NCBI GenBank assembly: GCA_003243445.1
Contig: QFQQ01000033.1
Span: 1 to 64,000, forward strand
Source: Citrobacter freundii
Lineage (GTDB): Bacteria; Bacteroidota; Bacteroidia; Chitinophagales; Chitinophagaceae
Length of the DNA stretch: 64,000 nucleotides
Direction: 5' to 3'
Position numbers and translations under genes: made by a program. A model generated the notes under the pieces. It saw only the letters and a list, made by a program, of their open reading frames with translations. It searched no databases and was not told where the DNA came from. The first letter of the stretch is position 1; each line of letters starts with the position of its first letter. Shown piece after piece: positions 15,986 to 24,785 of this stretch.

Positions 15986-16579
15986 TTATGAAAGTTGGGA
16001 GGTGACCAATAAAATGTTCTCATCAATAATGCCGGTAACTTTTACAAGTCTGCCGGTTGGGATATCACCAGTATCATCAGTGATCGCTTTTAGTTCACGA
16101 AGTGAACCCTGGACGCGGATATGCACTTTGCCAAATCCATTGCGCGCTGCAGGTATGATAAGATATGTTTCCGCAGTTTTATTTAAAGATTGTCCGATCT
16201 GAAATGTACCGCTCTGCCGCAACTTATTCATCGATCTCATGATGAATACCATTACTGACACAACAGCAAGACCTGCAAGCAATGCGATCACAATTGTAAG
16301 AGGTTTGCTCACATCGCCCTTTGAAAGTGCAATGCCCGTCCATCCAAAGATCGTAAAGAAGGCAATAAAGTTTTTGATCGTGAAAAAGCCGTAGTCAATT
16401 CCACCATCATGATCGATGGCCATATCCGCATCGCCTGTTGCTATGTCACCATCACCGGCAGCGAAAGAAACAATAGTTTGTATCAGGAAAAGCAGGGTGA
16501 AGACGATTGCAAAACCCCAGAAGATCTTTTCAAATGCAGGCAATAGCTGCCACCAGGAAGTCAGGTCAAGCAGATTCAT
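15986..16579 (-). CDS. NfeD/YuaF-like membrane protein, flotillin partner
   Basis: A 197-residue protein with three hydrophobic helices (IFWGFAIVFTLLFLIQTIV, FIAFFTIFGWTGIAL, LTIVIALLAGLAVVSVMVFI) followed by a soluble beta domain (AETYLIIPAARNGFGKVHIR ... GRLVKVTGIIDENILLV), which fits the OB-fold of NfeD/YuaF proteins. These proteins pair with flotillins in membrane domains. The ATG at 16579 is preferred; a TTG at 16606 would add nine unlikely residues. Confidence 0.82.
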   Translation of the reverse strand: MNLLDLTSWWQLLPAFEKIFWGFAIVFTLLFLIQTIVSFAAGDGDIATGDADMAIDHDGGIDYGFFTIKNFIAFFTIFGWTGIALSKGDVSKPLTIVIALLAGLAVVSVMVFIMRSMNKLRQSGTFQIGQSLNKTAETYLIIPAARNGFGKVHIRVQGSLRELKAITDDTGDIPTGRLVKVTGIIDENILLVTSQLS

Positions 16580-16628
16580 GTTTAGTCGGTTCGGTTCAAG
16601 ACTCAAGATAGTAAAAAAGTTGCAGAGG

Positions 16629-16840
16629 GTTTAGAGGTTCCAGGAGTTCAATAGGTTCCAGAAGTTCCAGAGGTTCTTCAGTGCAAAATGTTTTCAATGC
16701 TGATTGACGGTTTTTGAATTCCATAAGTAATAACATTAAAACAAAAAACCGCAAGACATAAACTGTCTCGCGGTTTTATATACCAATTCAATTGTGATAA
16801 CCTCTGGAACCTCTTGAACTCCTGGAACCTCTTGAACCTT
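16629..16840. repeat. Family B nonamer inverted-array element B1
   Basis: The left arm 16629-16681 is made of 9-bp units (GTTCCAGGA, GTTCAATAG, GTTCCAGAA, GTTCCAGAG). The right arm 16802-16837 is CTCTGGAAC, CTCTTGAAC, TCCTGGAAC, CTCTTGAAC. The loop holds the terminator at 16745-16777. The element lies between the pdhC stop and the NfeD-flotillin promoter. Confidence 0.88.
16745..16777. terminator. Bidirectional-looking intrinsic terminator after pdhC
   Basis: AAAACCGC pairs with GCGGTTTT and AGACA with TGTCT, with one mismatch between and a 5-base loop. A/T tracts lie on both sides. It sits in the loop of element B1 and would end the minus-strand pdhC transcript. Confidence 0.8.
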
Positions 16841-16847
16841 TCAAGTT

Positions 16848-18506
16848 CTACACCAGCATCCTAAGCGGCTCTTCCAGCAACCCTTTCAGTGTTTGCAGGA
16901 ATGATGCTGCTGTAGCTCCATCTACAACGCGGTGATCACTGCTGAGGGTTACTTTCATTACATTTCCGACAACGATATTGCCGTTCTTCACTACAGGTAC
17001 CTGGCTGATGCCACCTACCGCGAGGATACAGGCATCAGGCGGGTTAATGATCGCTGTGAATTCTTCCACACCAAACATTCCCAGGTTAGAGATCGTGAAT
17101 GTATTTCCTTCCCAATCTGAAGGCTGCAGTTTTTTATCTTTTGCCTTTTGCGCAAATTCTTTTACTTCACCAGCGATCTGGGAAAGTGATTTTGTATCAG
17201 CAAAACGAACAACCGGCACAAGCAATCCGTCTTCAACCGCAACCGCCACACCGATATTCACGTGATGATTCACGCGGATCTTATCACCAAGCCAGCTGCT
17301 GTTCACCGCAGGATGTTGTTTCAATGCAATCGCACAGGCTTTCAATACAAGATCATTGAAAGAAATCTTCACTTTGCTTACTTCATTCAGTTTCGCACGG
17401 CTTGCTACTGCTGCGTCCATATCGATCGCAATAGTAACATAGAAATGCGGTGCAGTGAATTTACTTTCAGCAAGACGTTTAGCGATCACCTTACGCATTT
17501 GCGAAACAGGTACTTCGTCAAAGCTCACCTGTCCGGCCGGAGCTGTAGCGGCAGGTTTGCCTGAAGATGCTGCAGCAGGTGCAGCAGAACTGCTGGCTGC
17601 AGGTTTATAATTGTCTACGTCAGATTTTACAATTCTTCCGCCATCGCCGCTTCCGTTCACTTTACTGATATCGATACCTTTTTCAGCAGCGAGTTTTTTA
17701 GCAAGAGGAGATGCTTTTACCCGGCCATTCTGAGAGGAAGATTCTTCGGGCTGAGCCTGTGCAGCTTCAGCTTTTTGTTCAGCTGGCTGGGCATTGCCGC
17801 TTTCCTGCGCAGCAGGAGCAGCAGCACCACCGCCACCTTTTGCGGCAGCAACGATCGCATTTACATCCACTTTTCCTTCTTCACCGATAATGCAAAGCAG
17901 ATCATTTACCGCAATTTTCTCACCTTTCTTCGCGCCCTGATAGAGCAGTTTTCCGTTCTTATAGCTTTCGAGTTCCATGGTGGCTTTGTCAGTCTCGATC
18001 TCAGCCAGCACATCGCCTTTTTTAACAGTATCGCCTACATTCTTATTCCAACCAGCGATCACACCTTCAGTCATTGTGTCGCTCAGGCGTGGCATCAATA
18101 CCACTTCTTCCATTTTTGAGATATCAACTGCAGTGCCGCCGGATGCGTTCGCCGGAGCTGGTGCAGCTGCTGAAGCGGCTGGTTTTGCTTCTTCTTTTGC
18201 AGGAGCCGGAGCTTCTGTTTTAGCAGCGTTGCCGCCACCACCTTTCAGCAAGCCAGAGATATCTTCGCCAGGATTACCAATAATCGCCAATAAATCATTT
18301 ACCTGCAGCTTTCCGCCTTTTTCAGTACCGATATGCAGCAGTGTTCCATCTTTATAGCTTTCAAGCTCCATGGTCGCCTTGTCGGTTTCCACTTCAGCCA
18401 GTAAGTCGCCTTTCTTTACGGTGTCACCCACTTTTTTGTGCCATGCAGCGATCACACCTTCTGTCATCGTGTCACTCAGGCGGGGCATCAATATCTCTTC
18501 AGCCAT
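16848..18506 (-). CDS. pdhC: Pyruvate dehydrogenase E2, dihydrolipoamide acetyltransferase
   Basis: A 552-residue E2 component that transfers the acetyl group from lipoamide to CoA. Two lipoyl domains carry the lipoylation motif ETDKATMELE (lysines at about 43 and 174). Alanine/proline-rich linkers separate them from a peripheral subunit-binding domain (VKASPLAKKLAAEKGIDISK, about 262-281) and the catalytic domain (about 325-552) ending with the active-site SSDHRVVDGATAASFL (His near 525). Two lipoyl domains are within the normal range. The E1 and E3 genes are not in this window. An intrinsic terminator separates it from dnaX upstream, so it is transcribed alone or with genes outside this set. 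Confidence 0.95.
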   Translation of the reverse strand: MAEEILMPRLSDTMTEGVIAAWHKKVGDTVKKGDLLAEVETDKATMELESYKDGTLLHIGTEKGGKLQVNDLLAIIGNPGEDISGLLKGGGGNAAKTEAPAPAKEEAKPAASAAAPAPANASGGTAVDISKMEEVVLMPRLSDTMTEGVIAGWNKNVGDTVKKGDVLAEIETDKATMELESYKNGKLLYQGAKKGEKIAVNDLLCIIGEEGKVDVNAIVAAAKGGGGAAAPAAQESGNAQPAEQKAEAAQAQPEESSSQNGRVKASPLAKKLAAEKGIDISKVNGSGDGGRIVKSDVDNYKPAASSSAAPAAASSGKPAATAPAGQVSFDEVPVSQMRKVIAKRLAESKFTAPHFYVTIAIDMDAAVASRAKLNEVSKVKISFNDLVLKACAIALKQHPAVNSSWLGDKIRVNHHVNIGVAVAVEDGLLVPVVRFADTKSLSQIAGEVKEFAQKAKDKKLQPSDWEGNTFTISNLGMFGVEEFTAIINPPDACILAVGGISQVPVVKNGNIVVGNVMKVTLSSDHRVVDGATAASFLQTLKGLLEEPLRMLV

Positions 18507-18642
18507 GTAGGATTAAATTTTCGCCGAAATTAAGATAAAATGACGAATAAAGTAGTTCATAATGCGGATACTCCATCCCCGGGGCGATGTTCATCTTCAA
18601 TGATCGGTGACCGGATTTGTTCCGGGAAGTCCACTAATATAG

Positions 18643-18668
18643 AAAGCCTTCCGGGTACGAAAGGCTTT
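18643..18668 (-). terminator. Likely intrinsic terminator of dnaX
   Basis: AAAGCCTT (18643-18650) pairs with AAGGCTTT (18661-18668) across a 10-base loop. It lies 48 bases after the dnaX stop on the minus strand. The T-tract is short (TTTCTATATT). Confidence 0.6.
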
Positions 18669-18715
18669 GCTATTAAAATGTATTGATACAATATCGTTCT
18701 TAACAGATACCATTT

Positions 18716-20536
18716 CTAAAAATCGAGATCCAGTTTCAGCCTGTCTCTTAATTCCTTTACCAGCGGATATTGTTCCGCCATTTTCAGGAATTGCTGTTTG
18801 GAATTGAGCGGCAGGTCTTCCACCGGTCTGTTCTCCGTTGTCTCCACTACGATCACCTGGAATTGCAGCAACCGGTTTTTTAATCTTTGCTGAAGAAAAT
18901 CGAACAGGTTATTGCGTTCTGCCTCGATGAACTTTTGCTCGATATTGTTGGCCGTTTCTACTTCAAAGACATTGTTGTCTTTAACGGAAAGACGTGCCAA
19001 TGAGAACGGCGCAACTGCCGGATTCTTCTGCTGTTTCAGCTTTTCAATATATTCCTCCCAGGCCAGCTTAAGCAGCTCTTCATTCAATGGCTGGTTGGTA
19101 GCGGTCCCGGGCATGGACGAACCCTGGTATTGCTGACGGATCTTACTCAGGCCGGAGATCTTACCACTACCGGTTGAAGGTTTGGTAGCCTGTGTATTCG
19201 CAGCAGGAACAATGGTTTGTTGCAGCGGTTGCACGGGTTGTGTGCTTACCGGTCGTGGAGTTTCCTGCTTTGGAGCGACGGTTTTGGCACTGCCGGTATC
19301 GATCACCAGTTTGGCGGAAGAACCCGCATCTCCGGCGCTTTCGCGCAATTCGAACGGCGTGATCTGGCGGAAGGCAACGGGCTTGGCCGACTCAATCAGT
19401 TTTTTTTTTACTATGCCGTTTGGATCGGCACTCAGGTTGATCGCCTGCTGAAGATAACATAGCTTGATCAGCGTCAGTTCCACATGCAATCGTTTATTGC
19501 GTGCGGATTTGAAATTGATCTCTGCTTCATTCAGGATATTCAACGCGCTGATCAATACAGCAGGAGAAACTTTCTTTGCCGTTTCAACATATTTATCATG
19601 GAAGCTTTCTACTACTTCCAGCAGATCCGCTGCTTTTTCGTCTTTGCAAACGAGCAGGTTCCGGCAGAATTCGGCCAATCCGTTCAATACAAGATCGCCT
19701 TCAAAACCTTTCCGGTTGATGCCGTCATACAATACCAGCGCACCGGCGAGATCCTGCTGAAGCATGGCATCGAGCAACTTGAAATAATAATCGGCATCAA
19801 GTATATTAAGGTGTTCTAGTGTATTTGTGTAATTCAATTCACCACCTGTAAAACTTACGATCTTATCCATGATGCTGAGTGCATCACGCATACATCCTTC
19901 ACTTTTTTGGGCGATGATCTGAAGAGCAGCTTTATCAGCTTTTACTTCTTCTTTATTACAGATATCCTGCAGGTGTTCAACCGTATCATTGGTCGTGATG
20001 CGTTTGAAATCGAAGATCTGGCAACGGCTGAGGATCGTCGGGAGGATCTTATGTTTTTCTGTTGTTGCAAGGATAAAGATGGCGTAAGGTGGTGGTTCTT
20101 CCAGCGTTTTCAAAAATGCGTTGAATGCTGATGAACTGAGCATGTGCACCTCATCGATGATATATACCTTGTATTTTCCGGCCTGTGGTGCGAAGCGCAC
20201 TTGTTCTACCAGCGTGCGGATATCATCCACCGAGTTATTGCTTGCCGCATCCAACTCGTGAATGTTCAGCGAGATCCCGTCATTGAACGATACGCAGGAG
20301 TTACAGGTATTGCAGGCTTCACCCTCCGGTGTTTTGTTTTCGCAATTGATGGTCTTGGCCAGGATCCTGGCACAGGTTGTTTTACCCACACCTCTCGGAC
20401 CGCAGAACAGGAAGGCGTGCGCCAACTGGTTATTACGGATCGCGTTTTTTAAGGTTGTAGTTATATGCGACTGGCCCACAACGGTATCGAACGTTTGAGG
20501 CCTGTATTTTCTGGCTGAAACAATGAATTTATCCAT
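18716..20536 (-). CDS. dnaX: DNA polymerase III subunits gamma and tau
   Basis: A 606-residue clamp-loader ATPase. The Walker A motif GPRGVGKTT lies at 46-54, the zinc-binding cysteines at about 65, 75, 78 and 81 (CENKTPEGEACNTCNSC), Walker B at YIIDEVHML, and the SRC arginine-finger motif at ILSRCQIFDF. The region after about 400 is low-complexity (Thr/Pro/Gln) and leads to a C-terminal tau-like domain. I see no obvious slippery frameshift sequence that would generate gamma, but I did not search exhaustively. The start ATG at 20536 is preceded by TAATTTAG, a near -7 box. Confidence 0.95.
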   Translation of the reverse strand: MDKFIVSARKYRPQTFDTVVGQSHITTTLKNAIRNNQLAHAFLFCGPRGVGKTTCARILAKTINCENKTPEGEACNTCNSCVSFNDGISLNIHELDAASNNSVDDIRTLVEQVRFAPQAGKYKVYIIDEVHMLSSSAFNAFLKTLEEPPPYAIFILATTEKHKILPTILSRCQIFDFKRITTNDTVEHLQDICNKEEVKADKAALQIIAQKSEGCMRDALSIMDKIVSFTGGELNYTNTLEHLNILDADYYFKLLDAMLQQDLAGALVLYDGINRKGFEGDLVLNGLAEFCRNLLVCKDEKAADLLEVVESFHDKYVETAKKVSPAVLISALNILNEAEINFKSARNKRLHVELTLIKLCYLQQAINLSADPNGIVKKKLIESAKPVAFRQITPFELRESAGDAGSSAKLVIDTGSAKTVAPKQETPRPVSTQPVQPLQQTIVPAANTQATKPSTGSGKISGLSKIRQQYQGSSMPGTATNQPLNEELLKLAWEEYIEKLKQQKNPAVAPFSLARLSVKDNNVFEVETANNIEQKFIEAERNNLFDFLQQRLKNRLLQFQVIVVETTENRPVEDLPLNSKQQFLKMAEQYPLVKELRDRLKLDLDF

Positions 20537-20588
20537 AACACGGAGCGGCTAAATTAGTGAAAATGTGCGGAACGGGAGGGAGGAGTAA

Positions 20589-20725
20589 GTTCCAGAGGTT
20601 CCAATGGTTCCAGATGTTTGAGAGGTTGCTGCCGCAGCCCGAAGTCTCAATACCTCAATGATCAGATTTTCAGTCTGAAAAACCTGTGAAACTTCTGGAA
20701 CCATTGGAACCTCTGGAACCTCCTG
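20589..20725. repeat. Family B nonamer inverted-array element B2
   Basis: The left arm 20589-20628 has GTTCCAGAG, GTTCCAATG, GTTCCAGAT, GTTTGAGAG. The right arm 20681-20725 has CTGTGAAAC, TTCTGGAAC, CATTGGAAC, CTCTGGAAC. The order of the variable bases is mirrored (GAG, ATG, GAT against GAG, ATG, GAA), giving a stem of nearly 40 bp. It lies between the divergent genes dnaX and the beta-barrel gene. Confidence 0.9.
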
Positions 20726-20820
20726 ATCCCTCAGACCATCATCCCAATTCCTCAACACACTCAATTTTTAACTAATTTGTTTCACCAGATAAGCTATTTT
20801 CATTTTTCGAAACTACTTGC

Positions 20821-21552
20821 ATGGGACAGAAGAGAATCTTATCCGGTATTATCTTATTATTTCTATTCACCAGTACCTGTTTTGCGCAGAACAGCACCTA
20901 TGTAGAAAAAGCAAATGGCTTCCTGGGACTTCAGGTTGGCGTGCCAACAAAGGATATGCAGCCTGCCATAAAAAACAATATGGGCAATACAGGTTTTGGT
21001 CTTGGCTTTATGTTTCTTACCAACCCTTTCTCCTGGGGCCGCAATAAACGGAATAGTCCGCTCCGGATCGGTGCCGAACTTGGTTATACTTATTACGGAC
21101 GCTTCCTCACAAAAGTAAATATCAACGGTTACCAGGGAGATTACAAAACCGCGTATGGTATTCTTGATCTGAATGGTGTGCTTCAGTTCCGCCCGCAGGT
21201 AGAATCATCTGTTCAACCATTTGTCGAACTGCTTGCAGGCGGCAACTTTTATATTTCTACCATCCGTGAAAATTTGAATGCGATCGAATCGGCACTTGGT
21301 ATTCCCGCGTTTGAACTGGATGCGTATTCCAGTGCAAGTTTCAATAAAGGCGCGGCGATCGGTTTTTCATTTGGAAGAAAACACGAGGACAGGGCCCGGT
21401 TTACCATCCGCGGTTCATATAATATCGGTTCGGATATAAAATATGTGGTACGGAATTCATTGCAATACAATCAGTCGATTGGCAGAATGGAATATGCTGT
21501 GGGGAAAGCGCCTGTCAGGTATTTTCTTATACAGGCAGGTATCGGATTTTAA
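20821..21552 (+). CDS. Outer-membrane beta-barrel protein
   Basis: A 243-residue exported protein. It has a signal peptide (ILSGIILLFLFTSTCFAQ) and then alternating glycine- and aromatic-rich strands such as GFLGLQVGVPTKDM, LRIGAELGYTYYGRFL, GAAIGFSFGRK and a final aromatic residue (QAGIGF), typical of a small outer-membrane barrel. I cannot assign a subfamily or ligand. A TACTTGC box lies directly before the ATG. The gene ends at a bidirectional terminator. Confidence 0.75.
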   Translation: MGQKRILSGIILLFLFTSTCFAQNSTYVEKANGFLGLQVGVPTKDMQPAIKNNMGNTGFGLGFMFLTNPFSWGRNKRNSPLRIGAELGYTYYGRFLTKVNINGYQGDYKTAYGILDLNGVLQFRPQVESSVQPFVELLAGGNFYISTIRENLNAIESALGIPAFELDAYSSASFNKGAAIGFSFGRKHEDRARFTIRGSYNIGSDIKYVVRNSLQYNQSIGRMEYAVGKAPVRYFLIQAGIGF

Positions 21553-21571
21553 GAAATCCGGGAGATCAAAT

Positions 21572-21609
21572 AAAAAAAGAAGCTTACTCAAAACAAAGCT
21601 TCTTTTTTT
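21572..21609. terminator. Bidirectional intrinsic terminator
   Basis: AAAAAAAGAAGCTT (21572-21585) pairs perfectly with AAGCTTCTTTTTTT (21596-21609) across a 10-base loop. It serves the converging beta-barrel and GNAT-like genes. Confidence 0.9.
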
Positions 21610-21632
21610 ATGAATAATTTCTTCCGTGGTTC

Positions 21633-22829
21633 CTACACCAAAGGATGCGGTTTGAATTCTTTTGTTCTGTCGAACTGATATCTGTACGTTGTCAGGATCC
21701 TGCTCCGGTATGTTCCCAGCGATTCAGCCACATTGATCATTTTTGGATTGAACTCGCCGATCCATTGCATTTCATATTTCTTATAGATCGGATCACCCAT
21801 TACGTATTGATCATTTTCAATCGTTACACGTTGTATCACGCGCGCGCCCTCCACGATCATATAAGCATCGATGCCTTTACCCTGCCATTCGGGGACAACG
21901 CCAAAGATCAATCCGACAAACTTGTCGATCTTTTTTGTTTTCTTCAGCCAGAGAAATTTCAGCTTGTGGAAGAGATCAAATTTGCCATGCAGATGTTTGA
22001 ACCACTGATTCAGATCGGGCAGGTTTATCCAAACCGCAACAGGATCATCGTTATGATAAACAAACCAGCAAAGACGCTCATCCAGCACCGGTTTCATAGA
22101 GCGGAACATTGTACGGACTACTTTTTCCTCGATCTGTTTTAATCCGCCATGACCCGCCCATGCTTTGTTATACACCGTGGCAAAATCCCTTGCATATTTA
22201 TCCAGCTCTTTCTTATGAATATGCGAAGCACGGATGCCGGGTATATGCGAACATTCAGCATGCCGTTGATAAAACTTCTCCTGCAGCCTTGCTCCTACGT
22301 TCAGTGCAAAGCAGACCTGGTTGAAAAAAGGTTTGAATCCATAATGTTCAAACAGTTCTTTATAATAAGCAGGATTATAATTAAGACAATAAACAGGCGG
22401 ATCAAATCCATTTACCAGTAATCCCCACCAGCGATCGCGTTCGCCAAAATTGATCGGACCGTCCATCGCTTCCATTCCGCGTTGCATCAGCCAGTGCCTT
22501 GCAACATCAAACAATATATCGGCGGCATCCTGGTTATTGATACAATCAAAAAAACCGGCGCCGCCAACGGGAAATTCATCTCCTTTGTTCTTATACTTCT
22601 TATTTACAAATGCAGCAATTCGCCCAACAACGCGTCCCGATTTGTCACGGAGGATCCAACGGATCGCTTCTCCATTCCGGAATGCCTTATTTTTCGCAGG
22701 ATTGAACACATCATTGACGTCTTTATCCAGCGGCTGTATATAGTTCGGATTGTCTCTATTTACAAACGCGTTTACTTCCAGGAATTCCTTTTCCGTAACC
22801 GCATCCTTAACCTCTTCCAGTTGAAACAT
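21633..22829 (-). CDS. GNAT-fold acyltransferase-like protein
   Basis: A 398-residue cytoplasmic protein, common in Bacteroidota but poorly characterised. The N-terminus (FNPAKNKAFRNGEAIRWILR, then GRVVGRIAAFVN) and the middle segment VGLIFGVVPEWQGKGIDAYM are like the acetyl-CoA-binding strand and turn of GNAT enzymes. It resembles YghO-type proteins. The conserved block GMEAMDGPINFGERDRWWG is characteristic, but no substrate is known. It has a perfect -7 box 18 bases upstream of the ATG. Confidence 0.7.
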   Translation of the reverse strand: MFQLEEVKDAVTEKEFLEVNAFVNRDNPNYIQPLDKDVNDVFNPAKNKAFRNGEAIRWILRDKSGRVVGRIAAFVNKKYKNKGDEFPVGGAGFFDCINNQDAADILFDVARHWLMQRGMEAMDGPINFGERDRWWGLLVNGFDPPVYCLNYNPAYYKELFEHYGFKPFFNQVCFALNVGARLQEKFYQRHAECSHIPGIRASHIHKKELDKYARDFATVYNKAWAGHGGLKQIEEKVVRTMFRSMKPVLDERLCWFVYHNDDPVAVWINLPDLNQWFKHLHGKFDLFHKLKFLWLKKTKKIDKFVGLIFGVVPEWQGKGIDAYMIVEGARVIQRVTIENDQYVMGDPIYKKYEMQWIGEFNPKMINVAESLGTYRSRILTTYRYQFDRTKEFKPHPLV

Positions 22830-22846
22830 AGAGAATGATTAGTGAG

Positions 22847-22854
22847 CAAAAGTA
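22847..22854 (-). promoter_or_regulatory. Bacteroidota -7 box for the GNAT-like gene
   Basis: TACTTTTG on the minus strand matches TAnnTTTG exactly, ending 17 bases before the ATG at 22829. Confidence 0.6.
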
Positions 22855-22860
22855 GGGTGT

Positions 22861-22891
22861 AAAATAAAAAGTCAAAATTAAAAGTGAAAAG
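22861..22891. repeat. Family C single-arm heptad remnant
   Basis: About four A-rich units (AAAAGTC at 22867-22873, AAAATTA, AAAGTGA) of family C polarity lie in the gap before the sigma-factor stop. No right arm is visible; the sigma-factor gene begins eight bases later. It may be a truncated element. Confidence 0.5.
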
Positions 22892-22898
22892 AGGCCGG

Positions 22899-24155
22899 TC
22901 AGCACCTGGAAATCTGATCCTCCAAAAGTTTTTTTTCAGCGAGAGAGGAGGTAAGAGGCAGGGCATTAATAAAACTTTCGCGGGCCTTTTGTTTTTGCTG
23001 CATATCGAGATAGATCTGGCCTTTCGCAGCAAAATAAAGATAATGTTTTTCCAGTCCTGTGATCCGGTTCAGTTCATCCAAAGCATGTTCATTGCTGATG
23101 GCATAAGCGGAGGCGATCGCTTTATTGAGTGCTATGACGGGGCTGGGCTGCACCTGGTACAGGATCTCATATAAATGATAGATGGATCTCCAATCGGTTT
23201 TTCCAAAAGATGGTGCAGCTGCATGCAATGACGCGATGCCGGCTTCAAGATGATAGGCAGATACTTCGAAGGGTTCGGCTGCGAGCTCCAGCTGTTCAAA
23301 CCCTTTTTGTATAAGCGATCGGTCCCATGAAGATCGGTCCTGATGTTTCAACAGCACGATGCTGCCATGATGATCCAGCCGGGAATTCAACCGCGATGAC
23401 TGGAAATAAAACAACGAAAGCAAGGCATGGGTGCGGGGTAGGCGGGTCAACGGGTGTTGGCAAAGCATCCTGCAAAGACGTATAGCTTCTTCACAGAGAT
23501 CCGTACGGATCAACTGATCGGGATGTGACGAGTTATAACCTTCATTAAAGAGAAGATAAAGCGTTTTCAATACCATGTCGAGCCGCTCTGCAATTTCATT
23601 ACCTTCAGGAATGCTGAGTTCTATCGCTTCAGTCCTGATCTTTTCTTTTGCCCTGTAGATCCGTTTGCCGATCGTTTCTTCCGAAGATAGAAATGCCTTT
23701 GCGATTTCCGTCGTGCTGAGTCCACAGAGTGTCTTTAATGTAAACGCGATCCTTGATTCGGCGGGGATAGATGGATGACAGGCGGCGAAGATCATCTGAA
23801 GCTGGCTGTCCTGTATCTCATTTTCAAGAAAGAGTTGCTGAACGGTTGGAGCGAGGGTCCATTCTGATTCTACAAGTTTTGCATATTCGGGGCTGATCTG
23901 CCGGAAGCGTTTTTCGCGTCTCAGGAGATCGATCGCTTTGTTGCGTGCAACACGATGCAGCCATGCAGCCGGCTGATCAGGCAGTTTGCCGTATGACCAG
24001 CTGCTCATTGCCTGCAATAAAGTGTCCTGCACAATATCTTCAGCTGCGCTAAGATTCTGCAGACCAAGAAGCCTTGACAACACGGCAATCATCTTTCCCG
24101 ATTCATGCCGGAAAAGATGATCGACGAGATGGTTGATGTTGGGCTGGCGATGCAT
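22899..24155 (-). CDS. ECF42-type RNA polymerase sigma factor
   Basis: A 418-residue sigma-70 family factor. Region 2 includes SAAEDIVQDTLLQAMSSW and WLHRVARNKAIDLLRREKR; region 4 includes LCGLSTTEIAKAFLSSEETI and GKRIYRAKEKIR. Unlike ordinary ECF factors it has a long C-terminal extension of about 230 residues with TPR-like helices (ALHAAAPSFGKTDWRSIYHL, PVIALNKAIASAYAI). That is the hallmark of the ECF42 group, whose activity is thought to depend on this domain, with no classical anti-sigma factor. The gene 110 bases upstream encodes a DGPF protein, the usual partner and target of ECF42. Confidence 0.92.
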   Translation of the reverse strand: MHRQPNINHLVDHLFRHESGKMIAVLSRLLGLQNLSAAEDIVQDTLLQAMSSWSYGKLPDQPAAWLHRVARNKAIDLLRREKRFRQISPEYAKLVESEWTLAPTVQQLFLENEIQDSQLQMIFAACHPSIPAESRIAFTLKTLCGLSTTEIAKAFLSSEETIGKRIYRAKEKIRTEAIELSIPEGNEIAERLDMVLKTLYLLFNEGYNSSHPDQLIRTDLCEEAIRLCRMLCQHPLTRLPRTHALLSLFYFQSSRLNSRLDHHGSIVLLKHQDRSSWDRSLIQKGFEQLELAAEPFEVSAYHLEAGIASLHAAAPSFGKTDWRSIYHLYEILYQVQPSPVIALNKAIASAYAISNEHALDELNRITGLEKHYLYFAAKGQIYLDMQQKQKARESFINALPLTSSLAEKKLLEDQISRC

Positions 24156-24159
24156 GATG

Positions 24160-24264
24160 AAGTAAAAAGCAAAAATTCAAAAGTAAAAAGTAAAAAATCT
24201 CATAACGACGGAAGAATGTGCAATCAGAAACGTTTTTACTTTTTACTTTTGAATTTTGACTTTG
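24160..24264. repeat. Family C heptad inverted-array element C1
   Basis: Left arm: AAAAGCA, AAAATTC, AAAAGTA, AAAAGTA (24165-24192). Right arm: TTTTTAC, TTTTTAC, TTTTGAA, TTTTGAC (24233-24260). It fills the gap between the DGPF gene stop (24266) and the sigma-factor start (24155), which are co-directional. Confidence 0.88.
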
Positions 24265-24265
24265 T

Positions 24266-24616
24266 TTAAGGCATTTCCACTTTCAGTACCTGTCTTACCT
24301 GCACACTTCCGCCATACTCAAAATCAGGATATCCTTCTGTGAGTGCTACGGCTTCGTCGTAATCTTTTGCGTTGACGATGAAATAGCCTCCAACAACTTC
24401 TTTTCCTTCCGTGTAGGGACCGTCGGTTACCACTTTACCTTTAGTGCCATTGGTAATCAATTTTCCGCCGGGTAGCAGCGGTTCACCCGAATCATATTTA
24501 CCGGTTTTGGTGAGTTGCTCGACCCAGGCCATCCATTTACCCATATTGGCCTGCATTTCTTCAGGAGACGCATCATGGCCTACACCGCCATGGAAGATGA
24601 ACATGAACTTTTCCAT
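24266..24616 (-). CDS. YCII-related DGPF-domain protein
   Basis: A 116-residue protein beginning MEKFMFIFHGG with the family motif DGPYTEGKEVVGGYFIVNA, the signature of DGPF/YCII-like proteins, and a conserved ALTEGYPDFEYGG. The fold is a ferredoxin-like dimer related to YciI; the activity is unknown. DGPF genes are linked to and controlled by ECF42 sigma factors in other phyla, and the sigma factor follows here on the same strand. I use ATG 24616; a longer frame from 24703 adds a non-conserved stretch. Confidence 0.88.
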   Translation of the reverse strand: MEKFMFIFHGGVGHDASPEEMQANMGKWMAWVEQLTKTGKYDSGEPLLPGGKLITNGTKGKVVTDGPYTEGKEVVGGYFIVNAKDYDEAVALTEGYPDFEYGGSVQVRQVLKVEMP

Positions 24617-24687
24617 ACAAATAGTTTGAAATTGAAGAATAGGTTTATTGTATGACGAATGGAGGTCTTGAATTCGGACAGGGTTTA

Positions 24688-24785
24688 AAAAGTAAAAAGT
24701 CAAAATTCAAAAGTAAAAAATAGCTGCGTTTGCCACGTTAAGACCAATAGCCATCGTAAGCGGGGCATTTTTTACTTTTTACTTT
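24688..24785. repeat. Family C heptad inverted-array element C2
   Basis: Left arm: AAAAGTA, AAAAGTC, AAAATTC, AAAAGTA, AAAAATA (24688-24722). Right arm: TTTTTAC, TTTTTAC, TTTGC (24769-24787). The right arm contains the stop codon of the L,D-transpeptidase gene (24779-24781), so the array supplies its termination codon. Confidence 0.85.
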
